DNA from: Circinella minor
Taxonomy: Eukaryota; Mucoromycota; Mucoromycetes; Mucorales; Lichtheimiaceae
Assembly: GCA_016758965.1 (NCBI GenBank)
Contig: JAEPRB010000028.1
Span: 124,001-188,000, forward strand
Direction of reading: 5' to 3'
Length of the DNA stretch: 64,000 bases
Shown piece by piece: positions 1 to 15,873 of this stretch; position 1 is the stretch's first letter; each line of letters begins with the position of its first letter. The notes beneath the pieces were generated by a model. That model saw only the letters and a list, made by a program, of their open reading frames with translations. It did no database searches and had not been told where the DNA came from. A program made the translations under genes and the position numbers.

Positions 1-115
1 AAATAAAAAAGCCATCAAAATGGTGTAACAAAAAGGATCAGTCAATCAGATGGGCTATTTTTAATCATAGTATAAAAGTAGAGTGAGAGAGAGGTGTAAG
101 ATAAGTATATTTTAC
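1..115 (-). other. Intron of the chitin synthase gene (left edge)
   Basis: The gtaaaa donor at 115-110 starts an intron on the minus strand. The single AG downstream (near 55) would give an in-frame stop within three codons, so the true acceptor is most likely beyond position 1. Confidence 0.5.
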
Positions 116-583
116 GTTGTAAAGTGTGATACATATAAACAACTCAGTACGTCGTTCTATTAATTCTTGGCGAAGTTTATAGTTTTGATGTGGATAGTCG
201 GCGGGATCAGCAGTAACGGCGGTATATCGCATATATTGAAACTCTTTCTCGTTCCTGCGTGGTATAGCTTGTAAATACTGTTCCGGGACGGGGCAGTCTA
301 ATACTAGATTTCCTTCTACGAGAGGTACACGTCTTATTGTTCGACGCCTTGGTTGTCGTGCTGGAGCAAGGTGAGGGACGGGCGTTGGCATCATGTAAGG
401 TCGCCATGGCGATGGGAATTGCATTGGGGTCATTACAACCGGAGGCGGTCCCGGTGGTGGAAGTTGAGATTGTAGTTGTAGTTGTTGCTGGTTGTAGTGA
501 TTGTGATTATTGTTATGTTGCTCCATGCTGCTACCACTACTAAAATTCGCATGAACAGGTGGTGTAGGCGGTGGTCGAATCAT
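116..583 (-). CDS. Chitin synthase, N-terminal exon (partial)
   Basis: This is the first coding exon of a chitin synthase, the plasma-membrane enzyme that polymerises N-acetylglucosamine from UDP-GlcNAc for the cell wall. The start ATG is at 583. The first ~80 residues are disordered and rich in Pro, Gln and Asn. They are followed by the conserved N-terminal chitin synthase block ([17 protein letters not shown], then [13 protein letters not shown] and [12 protein letters not shown]), which places it in division 1 (class I-III type). The exon ends at 116 in phase 0 before a gtaaaa donor. The only AG further left leads straight into a stop, so the intron probably runs past the window edge and the catalytic part (QxxRW etc.) is outside. 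Family assignment is firm; the class is inferred. Confidence 0.9.
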
Positions 584-816
584 ATCATATGACTTTTAGC
601 AAAATTATTGAGGTATAGAAGTAAACAGGTTATATTTAAAAATTAATAAGAGAGGGAAAAAGTAAAATAAAAAAAAAGAGAGAGAGAAGAGACACACAAA
701 AAAAGGAGACAACAAACAAACAGTGCTTTAATAATGTAGCTAGGACAAATTATAGCAAAAGCAGCAGGTGACAATAAAAAAAATTAACAATAACAATAAC
801 AAGTATCCTTTTTTAT

Positions 817-1907
817 TTAAGAAGAAATAGTTGTATCAAGAAAAGTGCCCAAAAAGTCAGTGAGTGTTATAACGCCTTTCACATGACCTTGTTCATCTAT
901 CCACCATAAACGATGGGCTTTGCGCAGCGTAAATGCTGTCATCAACTGTGATAAAGTAAAGCGATCATGACAAGTCAGTGGTGGATACAGATCTCCTTGG
1001 CTTTCCTTTAAATACATGACCACTGGTTTTTGCAACGAATCAAATCGATGTCGATTTATTCCTCGTAAATTCTCTGGACTTAATTCTCCAACCATATCAT
1101 CATCATCATCTACAATAGCTAATGCTCCAACTCGGGCTTGGGCAAGTTGTAAAAACGCATTCATAGCAGTACAACGATAGTTTAATGCGGCTAAAGGTTT
1201 TTCTGACCGTCGTGCTTTAACATGTTCCACGATTGTAGGGGTTGTCAAGTCCAAAATAGGTCCCAATTCATGGTTATGAGATTGGAGGTATTTAACGACA
1301 TCCATTTGAGATAATAATATAGGTGTTGTGTCTTGAAGAACTAAGACACGATGTGCTATGTGTGTGCTGAATAATTCCATTACATATTCGAGAGAATCGG
1401 TGGGTCGTACACTAACGAGTTGAGAACTTTCAGCAGTTCTTCCCGCGGCTTCTACAAGGGGCTTGAGTAAAACACTACTATCAGTATCGTCCTATTTAAT
1501 ATAAAGAAAAAGCATAGTGTGAATATTTTTCATTGCACCTATTGTTTTTTGGACATGCTGAGTTTTGTCCACATGTTTTTGTTTTTTTTCGCAAAATTTT
1601 TCTCACGGTGACAGCCATTTACATTGAGTAGCTTAAGCAAGTCCAATACACTGATAATGGTCAAGTATTTCTTGGTATGTTGATCTGATTCCAACTGGTA
1701 TACTGGTACTGATAAAATATCTTCTGCTAAAAGAACATCGAAGGCTTCCTCCACTGTTGCCGTTGAAGGCAAATCAACAAGTTTTCTGTTGGATGCTGGT
1801 TTAACTTCACTCAAGACATTTGCTACAGTCTTGGATTTAATAAATTCTCTTTGGATGCTGCTTCTGCGTGGAAGACCATTCATTGAATTAGTTAAAGATG
1901 TTGTCAT
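817..1907 (-). CDS. CBS-domain protein, AMPK-gamma/Snf4-like
   Basis: Two exons, 1907-1623 and 1491-817, join in phase 0 to give 319 residues. The protein consists almost wholly of CBS (cystathionine-beta-synthase) motifs, roughly at 30-95, 105-165, 175-235 and 255-315; the repeated VxxLDLL / GVITLTDFLG pattern is visible. CBS pairs bind adenine nucleotides, and four in a row is the layout of the AMPK gamma subunit Snf4 and of Sds23-like regulators. An acidic run (DDDDD) sits in the third motif. Sequence similarity to Snf4 itself looks weak, so a direct AMPK role is only inferred; a stand-alone nucleotide-sensing regulator is equally possible. It lies 233 bp from the chitin synthase start on the same strand, without sign of co-regulation. 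Confidence 0.75.
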
Positions 1908-4071
1908 GTTGAAGACGAACGTTTGTTATTGATATATATATAAAAGAAAAAAAAACTAAAAGAAGAAAATATTTGTAGTGAAAAGAAGAGAAGGAGAGAA
2001 GAAGAAAGAAGGGATGTAAAGAAAAAAGAAATATCAACTCCACAAAATTGTCTTTTATAGATAGAAAAGAAAATATATCCGGAATTCCAAAATAAAAAAA
2101 ATTGAGTGTGTTGAATATTTGAGAAATCGTGAAAAATTGCACCATCCCTGCTTGATAGGATTTGACCAATTAACCCCTGAAAAAAGACTCCCCAAATGAT
2201 GACAGAAGTAAAATATATTATGTGATGAAGGTGAAGTACCATGGAATCCATAAACGATTATTAAGAAGATGGGATGGGTTAAATAATAGGATAGTCCCGT
2301 TTTTTCGTTCTCACAAATTGATGATAGAAAAAGTGACATATTTTTTGAACTTTTGCTACTATGCGTCCAGGGTGCACATACATTTAAAATGACTTTTGTT
2401 ACTGTCACTATCGTTTATGTTGTACACATGTTACGATCTGATGGTTAGTATTATTTAGTACGTATACCCAAAAAAATGCTTTTAAAACTCTTTGGCATAG
2501 TGTAGTCACTTGAAATATCAGCCATCGCGCATCGTTGTTATTGTAATAGATAATGTAATAAAACGAAGCGATTAAGGTAGTTCATTCTTTTTTTGGGTTA
2601 ATTCAAATGTGCATACATATGCGCATGAAGTAATTGATAGGAATTGTAATGTTTGATTATCTGGGGATAAAGTGACAAAGGTATGTTGGGGCAACAATGG
2701 ATTTATATACTGTACATGTTAGCACATTGCTGCGTCATGCAGTCGGAGTTAGGTAAAGGTATAATCATATTCATCCATCCTTCTTTTTTCCTTCTTTATA
2801 GTCTATTATCTTTCCTCTCAACCTTATTCTCTCGACATATGTAAAAAAAAAAGTTAAGCAAATCTGTATTTTATGTATCAATTTTGTTGAAGCATCTGTA
2901 TTGGAGTCCATCTAAATATATATAAACTCAAGGCAGTAAAGCACTTTGTTGCCGTTCTTTAATATCAGCGTCACAAGTTTCAACTTAATTTCATACATCA
3001 ACTTCTTGTTTACAATACTGGATTAAAAGCTTCTTATTATGTGTTTACCGTTAAGCCATATATATCGCTTTTATTTTCCGAACATTAGTTGGCGAATAAG
3101 ATTTTTAAATATGTGGTTGAAGAAGCTGAAGGGAAGTTAGATTTTGTACCGGAATAAATGGGTCAACTTTCTAATTTTAATAGGTAAGAATCACGGGATC
3201 GGTAAAAACAAAATACATATACTTCTATGATGCATGATATAATATTAAGGTTTGAAGTACGGCGCAACCAATCTATCCAAAATCAATGTTTACAGTCTGT
3301 TATATAGTCATCCTTTTCAACCATTGACACCATTATTATTGAAATTGATCGAGCGTTACATAGTCTGTTTCTTTGAGTTATTTTTATTTTAAAAAAACAT
3401 GACTTTGAAATTTGTTATTTGTCGAATATAACATATATATTTGTCTTGATTAATAATAGCTAAACAATGAACTGATCAATAGACAGAAAAAGGGAACATG
3501 ATTTTATATTTCTTTTCTCTTTTTATATAATATAAAACATTGAAGATAAAGGTATATATATATATGGTTAAATAATCTACGTAGAAGTATATAAAGTCAA
3601 AGTTTTAATTTATTACTACATATGATTTATTATATTAGTAATGGTATATGATATGATATGATATGATTATTTACTAATTTTTATAAATACTGTATATCCG
3701 GATCGCTCACAGAACAAAAAAGAGAAATACGCACTTCTTTCATAATTGTTACAACAATTTTGCTCCGTATCAAATATATGCACAACTGTTGTACTTATAA
3801 GCAAATATATGAAGATGCAAATCAAAACAGTAACTAAAAAAACGTACATTCATAGTTTAAACAAACTTTTAGCCCTTAGAAAACAAGACTTAATATAACG
3901 CTGCTGCTACTGCTAGTTACGATGATGAATAATATAATTGACTTTTATTAAGAGTTTATATAGAGTTATGAAAATATGGATGCAAGTAATTAGTGAAATG
4001 AAATGAAGATGAAAAATAATAGGATATATGTATGTTTGGTATGGCTGTTATAAATATTAATCTTGATATTG
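1908..4071. other. Intergenic, AT-rich, no gene seen
   Basis: This lies between the start of the CBS-domain gene and the end of the F-box gene. Open frames here are short, rich in Phe/Ser/Tyr and look like translated A/T tracts. A 5-bp tandem run (GATAT-type) lies at about 3648-3667. It should hold the CBS gene promoter and the F-box gene 3' end. Confidence 0.5.
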
Positions 4072-4830
4072 TTACTGTACTATAATGCGTCGATGATGCA
4101 CAAGTAATGGTCTAAGCTTATTATTATTGGTGTCAATGTTATTGAATCCCATGCCTATGTTTGGTACAAAAAATATTTGTTCCAATTGTGGACAAGTCCT
4201 GAGCAATTGTTCAGCATAATCACTTGAAACAGCCATACCGTCATACTGTTGATCATGATGATATATTGGTAATGTAATTGATTGCAATTGTTGAGGTGGG
4301 TTTTTTTTAATTGTTTTAAGTAAAGTGGGTATATGGATATGAGCATGTGCAATTAAAGACAAATTTTGCAAGCTGGGTAACCGGAGTACAAGACGAGAAA
4401 GTGAATTTGCGTCAATGGCTGTATAAGGAGTACCATCGCCATGCAGTGCAAATATTCGGAGTTTCTTGTGTTCTTTGCATTTGAGGGCGTGATCGGAGAG
4501 TGTTTTCCAACGACGAACAGACAATTCTTCAAGGTTTGGACAGTAATTTAACAAATATCGAATACTATCATCACGGACACCTTGAATAAATATAGATCGA
4601 ATATGTTCGAGATGAGGTGTGAGAATATTCTGAAGCTCATCTAGCTGCCACAATGATTTATGTGTCAAATCGATGGTTTCCCAAAAGATAGGATGACTAC
4701 AAAGAGCGCGAAGTTGCCTGGATACTTGTCTTGCAACACACCGTTCCCTTGGTGATGCGAATGAAAATATATGCCAAAGTAGTTCAAATGGAAGACGCTC
4801 AAAGGTAGTTGGTGGTGATGTATAAACCAT
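4072..4830 (-). CDS. F-box protein with LRR-like tail
   Basis: This single-exon gene encodes about 252 residues if translation starts at the ATG at 4830 (MVYTSPPTTFERLP); an ATG seven codons upstream (4851) is also open. An F-box spans roughly residues 10-50 (RLPFELLWHIFSFASPRE, then VSRQLRALCSHPIFWETID). The rest has irregular leucine-rich stretches such as LLNYCPNLEELSVRRW and LPSLQNLSLIAHAHI. F-box proteins bind Skp1 and present substrates to the SCF ubiquitin ligase; the LRR part usually carries the target site. F-box/LRR proteins are expanded in Mucoromycota, so no specific orthologue can be named. The target is unknown. Confidence 0.8.
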   Translation of the reverse strand: MVYTSPPTTFERLPFELLWHIFSFASPRERCVARQVSRQLRALCSHPIFWETIDLTHKSLWQLDELQNILTPHLEHIRSIFIQGVRDDSIRYLLNYCPNLEELSVRRWKTLSDHALKCKEHKKLRIFALHGDGTPYTAIDANSLSRLVLRLPSLQNLSLIAHAHIHIPTLLKTIKKNPPQQLQSITLPIYHHDQQYDGMAVSSDYAEQLLRTCPQLEQIFFVPNIGMGFNNIDTNNNKLRPLLVHHRRIIVQ

Positions 4831-4851
4831 TGTTTGAAAAAACAACAACAA

Positions 4852-5300
4852 TAAAAATGCTAGTAGTAGTGTACTGGAATAATTTAGTTACGGGTTTCTT
4901 TTTTTTTTAAAAAAAAAAAACGAGAAAAAGGGGAGAGAGAGAAAATAAACAAAAGTGTGAAAAAAGGGAAGATCACATTATTTTTTTATTCCTCCTTTTA
5001 ATATTTCTACACAAATCAATTTAGCGAAAGGTATTCCACTTTCATCTTTTTTTTAGTAATTTGTATTAGAAAATGAAAACGTCCAAATATGGCTCTACTC
5101 AATTTTAACGGAAAAAAGGTTTTGTTGGACCGGTATGCAATGCTGATCACGCACGTTAATTTTTCTTTTTCTACTTTTTGCCCTCTGTTGCTTTGCAGCT
5201 ACAGCATTGCATATGGTGTAATATGATTTTTTCCTAAAGAAGAAACTTGAATCCTTCATAAAAAAAGTTTCAGATCTCAAAAGAAAGGAGACTGTGAAAA
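4852..5300. other. Intergenic upstream of F-box gene
   Basis: AT-rich DNA with an A/T palindromic tract (around 4898-4920) just upstream of the F-box gene start. No coding frame is supported. Confidence 0.4.
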
Positions 5301-5312
5301 GGGAAAAACACG

Positions 5313-6114
5313 AAAAAAAGGTGTACAATCAAAAAGGTGCACTTTTTTAAATTCCGTAATATCAGTCATAGAAAAAGGTGTACAATTGGGTTTGAGCATG
5401 ATAGTATACCTGATGCACTTTTCTATACAATATGTCGAAGCATTTTTTTTTCAAATCATAATATTTATTATGATCAACTAAAATAATTTCATAATAATTA
5501 ATGCAAAAAAAAAATACTATTAATTATTAATATACTGAACAGGAATACTATCTGCTTTACTAGTAATATAAAAAAAAAGAAAACAAATAAAACTATGCCA
5601 AAAGCATACTGGTCATTTTTATAGCAAACATAGAATCACACATTATACTTATATTCTATTTAATGAACTGCTATGCTTAAAATGCTGCCAATTTTATAAA
5701 GATATTGTTTTTATTATAGATATATTGATTATTACAAGAAGAGTCCCGGGGGTTATTGTTTTTAATTCTCTTTCACAATTTTGAAATATAAGTCATTCAT
5801 TTATCCCTTTATTTTTAAACATTTTTATGCTGTTTATTCTATCACATTTATATCTATCTTGTATTTTATAAATTCCTAAATGACGCTTATACCAATTGCC
5901 TCATAAGGCTCTGTTTCAAACTTTTTTTGGAAAAAAGTAATGTATTTTGACATTATTGTGATTAGTATTGTGATTCGAGTATTTCTTTGTGTTTCAGGAA
6001 CAAAGAAAAAAAAAGTATACTTTTTCATGTACTGCCATTTGAGAAAAAAGTGTTGCTATTCATACCATGACTCTGTTTCCCATGTCGCTCTTTCAAAAAG
6101 TACACCTTTTTTAG
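5313..6114. repeat. Scattered copies of a 12-bp motif in both orientations
   Basis: The motif AAAAAGGTGTAC occurs near 5315 and 5371 in forward orientation, with a near copy (AAAAAGGTGCAC) near 5332. It recurs as its reverse complement near 6096-6110 (GTACACCTTTTTT). The two ends are about 800 bp apart, like the terminal inverted repeats of a small DNA element. Target-site duplications are not clear and the inside has no intact transposase, so this may also be chance in A-rich DNA. Confidence 0.3.
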
Positions 6115-6476
6115 TGACACCAGAAATCCTCAATCCCCCATTAGACAACAAAGAGGTACAAGAAGCAATAAAAAATGACACAAGAACAAGGAATTACTCA
6201 AGCAGAACCATTCTAAATGCAATTCGACTCTTCAAGAAAAACAAGTATCTTAAATGGATGCTTGAATTTTCTTATAAACTTGAACAAGTATTGGGTAATC
6301 ATGAATCCGTCAATGTCTCATCTATCATCAAGAACAAAAATCGGGAATTATTGTTGGTCTATAACAATGTACTTGGTAGTTGTGGCGCTCAAACTAACCA
6401 AGCAAGGGGACTTGGACTGTGTTCGAGCCCGCAGCAAAGAGCACTATTGCTTGCTGTTGTGAGAGCTGTTTTTTGA
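5940..6476 (+). pseudogene. Unrecognised ORF, probably decayed coding sequence
   Basis: An ATG-started frame of 178 residues whose middle (about residues 60-150, rich in Lys/Asn/Glu) has coding-like composition. Its first 50 residues are hydrophobic and Lys-rich and look like translated intergenic DNA. From about 6380 a second frame carries equally coding-like sequence (ALKLTKQGDLDCVRARSKEH), and further in-frame pieces broken by stops continue to about 6660. This suggests one ancestral gene broken by frameshifts. I do not recognise the family; an old transposase or a duplicated host gene are options. Confidence 0.3.
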
Positions 6477-6688
6477 CAGAACTACGACATAGAGCGTTGA
6501 ACTCATGATGAGAGCCTATTATTCCTAAACACGGTTGGGATTAGTATCCTTTGAAAGAGAAGATTTATTTTTTACCAAAAGCAAAATAAATTACAAATGT
6601 TAACACTTATTGGTAATCTTTTAGTAGACTTAGTGGCTACAGCCCTTTATTTTTATAAAGTTTATGATTTCTTATGATTCTTCAACAA

Positions 6689-7310
6689 TCATAACGAAAT
6701 AATATGTTTTGTGATGATTTGAAGTTGGGTTGGAAGAACTAGAAAGATGTTCAGCAAGTGCTTTGTCAAAATGGGAGTCATGTAATTAACGAGAGATCCA
6801 AATATATGAATGGCTATCTTATAGTTTGTTTTATCTCGTTTGATTAATACGGTGAAAATTTTAACGTCTCCAGTGAACACGTCTTCAGGTCTGATATTCT
6901 TGTTCGAGACAGATCTTAAATGCTTAAAGAATGGACAAAACCCTGCTGCTGAGACAACGAAAAGTAGAAGGAATAGAAAAGAGTACAAAAGAAAGGGAAA
7001 TCTTTATATATATATAGAATACTAGGTTGAGAGTTTTTCATGCGGTGTTCATAGTTAAACAAAGGGAGTTTTGGAACTGATTAATATGTCTTGGCTAGTC
7101 TGGTTCAGTAACAGAACGCTCAATCCATTTTAATAGCGCTTTTCCAGGTTCTGGATCAATGTATTGTTGGTAATCTGATCCTGGATCTTGGCGATGGTCC
7201 ATTTCCGCTAAGAGGCTCCATAGTTTTGAACGCTTTTTAACTTTTTTAGTCAAAGTTGAAAGTAGGCCTTGGACGAGAACTGTTGACGAAAGATGACCTA
7301 TTAACACCCC
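6689..7310 (-). pseudogene. Broken coding-like fragments, minus strand
   Basis: Two minus-strand frames without an ATG start look coding. One is at 6988-6689 (SNKNIRPEDVFTGDVKIF). The other is at 7318-7095 (AEMDHRQDPGSDYQQYID, then GKALLKWIERSV) and could follow an AG at about 7320. Neither has a start codon or a clear splice partner. They may be exons of one decayed gene. No family was recognised. Confidence 0.25.
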
Positions 7311-7319
7311 GTATTGTTG

Positions 7320-9030
7320 AGTCTGCTAGACTAGTTACTCCCAAGGACTTTGAAGGATGGATTTCTCATTCGAAATCATTTTTTCCAAGATGTCTTTTAG
7401 AAGAAGAGATGTAGCCGATGATTTTTTGTAGTACGTATATTGTATACGTACTGTCCTTATTATTTACTTCTTAAGCTTTTGTTCTGCTGTAGTTGTATGT
7501 TATACATTATATTTATTACTTGCTTTTTAGTATCGATTTAACACAATAGTAGTCTATCAATTTCAATGAACAAACTAATATCTAGTCACAGCAATGAAAG
7601 TACTTCCGTGCAAAGATGATAATATATAAAGGACTCAAAGTTGAAAAAAATGGGGCGCAAAACTTTAGAAAAAATCAATACATGTTATTTTTTAGTTCGT
7701 AACCATGTACTTATTATTCTTTTTATGCTCCAATAGTATGAAAATCAAAGCATTGATACATTGATAATTTAGAAAGCTGATTTTTAATATTTTTGCGTGT
7801 GAATCAGCCTTCTTCTTTGGTGATGCTGCCTCGGTTGACCAGGAACAGAAGGCGAGGTAAAAAAAATTGAACTCGCTTTTTGACAATGAGCTGACCTAAC
7901 AAAATACACCTTTGCTATTTATTCCCGGAAAATACCAATGTTTTTCAACCCATACTCTCATTTATCGATAAGATGTAGGGGTTGGTGGCATTAAGTTTTT
8001 TAGCGACCGTGCTTTTAGTGTAACCTTTCCAAACTATGGTTAATTGTTGAAAGAATGCAGTAAAGATAAATCAATTATTTTATTTACATTTGAATTCTAA
8101 ACATGTATCATCATCATGCATATTAAAAATATGCAAGTACTTGTAAAGACGTGATGCGCTAAAAAAATCTTTACATGTATGATTACCTATTGGGAATTTC
8201 ATCATAGTCGTCATCATATTCTTAAAAAAAGTTTCTACATTAAAGCTTATTATAGTTTCAACTAGTTATTAGTAACATACTTGACCCCAATATTATATTT
8301 TCTAGTGTTATTTTTCTTATATATATATACTAGACCTTAAGAATCATTTAACGTTTCTTACGTTAGTACGTAGCAACTTATAGTTACGGTTACTACTTAT
8401 AAGAATAACCTCATGAGTAAACTTAGGCTAATTGTTTGCTCTTAGATTCTTAGGGTGTAAATGCAAGTAACTAATTATTTGGAAAACTGCCTCAAGTTCA
8501 TTAATATTATCATACTTATCAATATATAATACCTGTGGGCAGTAAAATAATTAGGTGGCCTTAAAGTATTTTCTGTTATATTATTATATAATAGCTCTGT
8601 TTAATTTTTTCGTTAGAAGTGTTAGTGTTAGTTATAAAGGTTCATCGTTAACAATATGTTTTATAATAAACCTTATTCCTAGAATATTTAATAATAATGA
8701 TGACCGCATCATTCAATATGACACAATAAGCCTTTCTTTGTATTAATACAATATAGTCTTCTCAAATAATATATAAAACTACAAACTTAAAATATCTAGT
8801 TACTGCATTTAAACAAGCATTATATCTAGCAACAACAACTTATAAAGTTATTTGCATAAGAGTATAAAAGCAAATAAGCGATCACATGTGCTCATTTTTT
8901 GCCCTCTCGATCAGAAGCAAAATGAATTTCATTGGATTAACTTGTTCTCCTCCGCAGGAACGACGGAAAAAAAAGAGAGAAACAGTTTGTACGCACGTAA
9001 GCTTTTTGTCATTTCCCCTCGCATATAAAA
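7320..9030. other. Intergenic, no gene supported
   Basis: AT-rich DNA between the decayed fragments and the UBA-domain gene. Short open frames lack codon structure or splice support. The right end should hold the UBA gene promoter. Confidence 0.4.
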
Positions 9031-9253
9031 ATGGGCGACCAAGGTTAGTTTTTTTTTTCTCATTGAGTACAAGAATCTCATTTTGTTATTTTGAAAACTT
9101 ATAGTGATTAAGTGTAGGGTCCATTTATTCAATATTACAGGATGTGCCTGTTATGGTGTCCCATCATTATAGGCTACCGAAACAGGTAACGCTACTAAAG
9201 AACTAGCATAAGCAATCCTAAGTATCGCAATCATTCTTCTTGGAAATTAACTA

Positions 9254-9292
<39 letters not shown>

Positions 9293-10370
9293 TATTTATT
9301 AATACAGAATTAGTTCCTGTTCCAGATTCTCTTAATAATTTGGTAAGAATAATATAGTACACGATTGACACAATTGATAACATAAGTAAAAAAAGCAAAG
9401 GACCACATAACTCATTTATATACTACATCATATATAGTCGACATATTCGTTCAATGTAGAACGAGAAGCATTGGCTGAAATGTCTGCTGCTCGGAAGCAA
9501 CAACAAGAAGAACGAGAGCGATTACAAAATGAATATGTCAAACGTCAGAAACTCGCTGCACGTAGAATTGCACCTGGCTTTCTTGATACAGATACTCGAA
9601 TATTACAACCAGAGCCATTATATCATCGTGAGGAAGAAGAAGGAGGAGGAGGAAGTGTAACAACAGCAGTTACAACAAATGGAGAGGGAAAAACAAATGA
9701 AGAAGAGAAAGAAGAAGTACCTTCTGTCCCACAACAGCAACAACACCAGCAACAGCACCAAAATCAACAACAATTTGATTATCAAAAGTTTGAGCAAGGT
9801 TTAGCACCGCCAGATCCATGGGATCAACCAGAAAATGATTTGGTTGCGTTGCGCTCGATTTTGGGTTCTGCCGATCAAGGTAAAGTAGTAGAAAATGAGA
9901 AATGAGAAAGAAATGTATATGTGATATGTAAGCTAATAGGGATAGAATTTATTCTTGAAGGTTGGGCCAATATGAGAAAACAGCAACAGCAACAACAGCA
10001 ATCTCGTCCATCTTCTCAACAACTTCAACAGCAATCATCTCAACCGCCACCACAGCAACAACAACTTCATCATCCACATCAACAACATACATATCCACCT
10101 CAACCACGACCTCCAATTTCTGCTCCAGCCTTACCACCAAAACCATACGGAAGTTCACCATCTTCTCCCGCGCAAACATCCCCAAGAGCAGCTTCTGCCA
10201 CACCTCTTTCAGATTCACCACCTATACCGCCTCATCCACAACATGATGAATTGATTGAAGAGTTAGTAAATATGGGATTCTCAAAACCGCAAGCTGCAGA
10301 AGCTTTGGAGAAGAATGATCATGATTTAACAAAGGCTACGAACTTTTTGTTAGACCATAACATCGGTTAA
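9031..10370 (+). CDS. UBA-domain protein with polyglutamine segments
   Basis: Proposed exons are 9031-9043, 9308-9342, 9438-9879 and 9961-10370; phases agree. The first coding exon is only 13 nt (MGDQ plus one base). The N-terminus then reads ELVPVPDSLNNL followed by a charged coiled coil (VEREALAEMSAARKQQQEER) and the segment AARRIAPGFLDTDTRILQP. Two Gln-rich and one Pro-rich low-complexity stretches precede a C-terminal UBA domain (LIEELVNMGFSKPQAAEALE) in the last ~45 residues. UBA domains bind ubiquitin, so a role in ubiquitin-dependent trafficking or degradation is likely but the partner is unknown. If the two small exons are wrong, the ATG at 9480 is the alternative start. Intron 1 carries a TA microsatellite. 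Confidence 0.75.
9257..9288. repeat. (TA)n microsatellite in intron 1 of the UBA gene
   Basis: About 32 bases of uninterrupted AT dinucleotide lie between the proposed exons 1 and 2 of the UBA-domain gene. Length variation between strains is likely. Confidence 0.9.
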
Positions 10371-10711
10371 AGAAATAATTAAGTGTTTGTTATTATTATT
10401 ATTATTATTAGGGAAGAGTTGGGGCGCTTTATTGTATAATAAATAAATGCAAATATAAAAAAAAATATAAGCGTAGCTATAAGGAAAAAAAGAATCGGTA
10501 TACATATAAAATATAATTACACAACGAAACGGAACGAAAGGAAGAAAAAAAAAACAGTGACAAATGGATAAAAAGAGGAAGAACAAGGAGAATAAAATGA
10601 TAAAGTCTATGTAATAATAGTTGTTGCTTTTTTTTTGGCGGAGATATATATATTTATTACTGTTGTATATATAACATGTGCAGTGTATGATGCATATATG
10701 TGTTTGTACTT
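10371..10711. other. Convergent 3' region
   Basis: This is the space between the stops of the UBA-domain gene (+) and PMR1 (-). It holds an (ATT)n run near 10389-10410 and AATAAA-like polyadenylation signals (about 10439-10446). No gene is seen. Confidence 0.5.
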
Positions 10712-14332
<3,621 letters not shown>

Positions 14333-15873
14333 GACAGTCGCTTCATTAAGTAGGGGGGTGAAAGAGAAGAAAAGGAAGGAGGGGGTAAGGAATTTGAGGA
14401 GGTTTTACTAGAAAGGTTGAAAGAAATAAAATAAAAAATTAGGCAAGCCGTTTGTGTAATAGTGTTAGTGTATGTATATGTGTGTGTGTGTGTGGCTGTT
14501 TCGATGCTATTGGATAACAGCTTCATCCATTTGATTCACTACTCCGAATAAAACTGATCGACATGTAATCCCGGGCTTTCAGCAGCGTTTCAAATTTTTT
14601 TCTTCACTTTCTTCAAAGTCTTTGCATTATACTATATATATACATGTGTATATATCTTCTATTTTGTTTATAGATTGTAAATAAAAGTTATACCTACTGG
14701 GTACCATTACCTTATTTTGTTATAGTATTATAAGATAAGTTAAATTATGTAATAACAAATGAAAACATGTTAGATATATATTATATTTTAGGAGGACTTG
14801 TATATGAAGTATCATTATAATGATTGTAACCGAATGTTCGGAGTGTTATTAGTTGTACCAACAGATAGCAAGGTTATCTATATGGGTTTAATGAGCATGA
14901 GCAAAAATTGTGGCTGAAATGAGTCTTACTTTTTTGCTCCTTCTTTTTTGATTCTATATATTCAATAATTGCTTTAGTCGTACAGACTAATTCACTATTG
15001 TCACTCAAAGACCAAATAACTTTGTAATAAATAATAATAATAAAAGCCTAATATATAAAATAAATATTTCTGGGTTGAAATCCAAAGTTGAAGGAACAAG
15101 CTGGAAAGCCGCCACAGAGAGTAACCTAAAATTACCCTTTTTCATTCTTTTTGTCTTACCATCAAAAATTATTTTTGATGTATCAGAAAAAAGTTATAGG
15201 CTACTAACGAAACCAGGGTATCCTGGTCATTAATAATGATGAACTACACTGTAATTGATTGGACATATGCTTCTTTCTATATCTCTGATAATAACAGTTT
15301 ACAGGAACAGGAATGACAGAAAGACGAACTCATATAATTGTGTTAGCACGCAATAATAATTTTTATCTCATACTAACTACAAAAAGTATCATGCTCACAT
15401 ATACAAATATGGATAACGGTATTGGCAGTTTGTGTTCAGGTGTCAAATTGTAACAACTATAATTTTTCTGACACCTTCTTTATATAATTGTCAAATCATA
15501 TCCAGAAGGAAATGTAAAAAAAATGGACTTAATAAAAGATAAAGAAAACAAATCTTTTCTTTTTTGAAATATATACACATATATACTAGATACCAAAAAT
15601 TTCCTGATAATTTTGTCTTTACCACAACTATTGTAAGATTATGTATATGTTGTACCTCCTGTTACTTTTTTAGATATAATTTTACATCAAGATTATATTA
15701 TTACTGTCATATAATCAGTTAATTATTATGGTTCATTTAATAGTAGATACTTTTAATATATATTACAATTCTTTTTCTTTAAACAGCAAGTAAAAATGTT
15801 TTTACAGTTTTTAACGGGAGAGAGAATAGAGGAAAAACACTGATTTGTTGTCATGACAATAACAAATACATCA
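14333..15873. other. Intergenic: PMR1 upstream and SET gene downstream
   Basis: AT-rich, without a supported gene. Just upstream of PMR1 there is a CT-rich stretch (minus strand, about 14345-14400) and a (CA)n run near 14465-14495, as often seen in fungal promoters. Confidence 0.45.

Noticed and set aside
1888..2408. Three overlapping minus-strand open frames of 93-117 codons
   Set aside because: They are Phe/Ser-rich translations of A/T tracts without splice partners or conserved motifs; they lie upstream of the CBS-domain gene.
6380..6440. tRNA-like T-loop word (GTTCGAGCC) on the plus strand
   Set aside because: No matching T stem, acceptor stem or anticodon arm could be built around it.
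6689..6988. Apparent small secreted protein with a hydrophobic start
   Set aside because: The frame starts with TTG and an in-frame stop lies just upstream, so there is no ATG; kept only as a coding-like fragment.
9949..10246. Two long frames overlapping the last UBA-gene exon
   Set aside because: CAA/CAG repeats stay open in all frames; only the UBA frame ends in a conserved domain.
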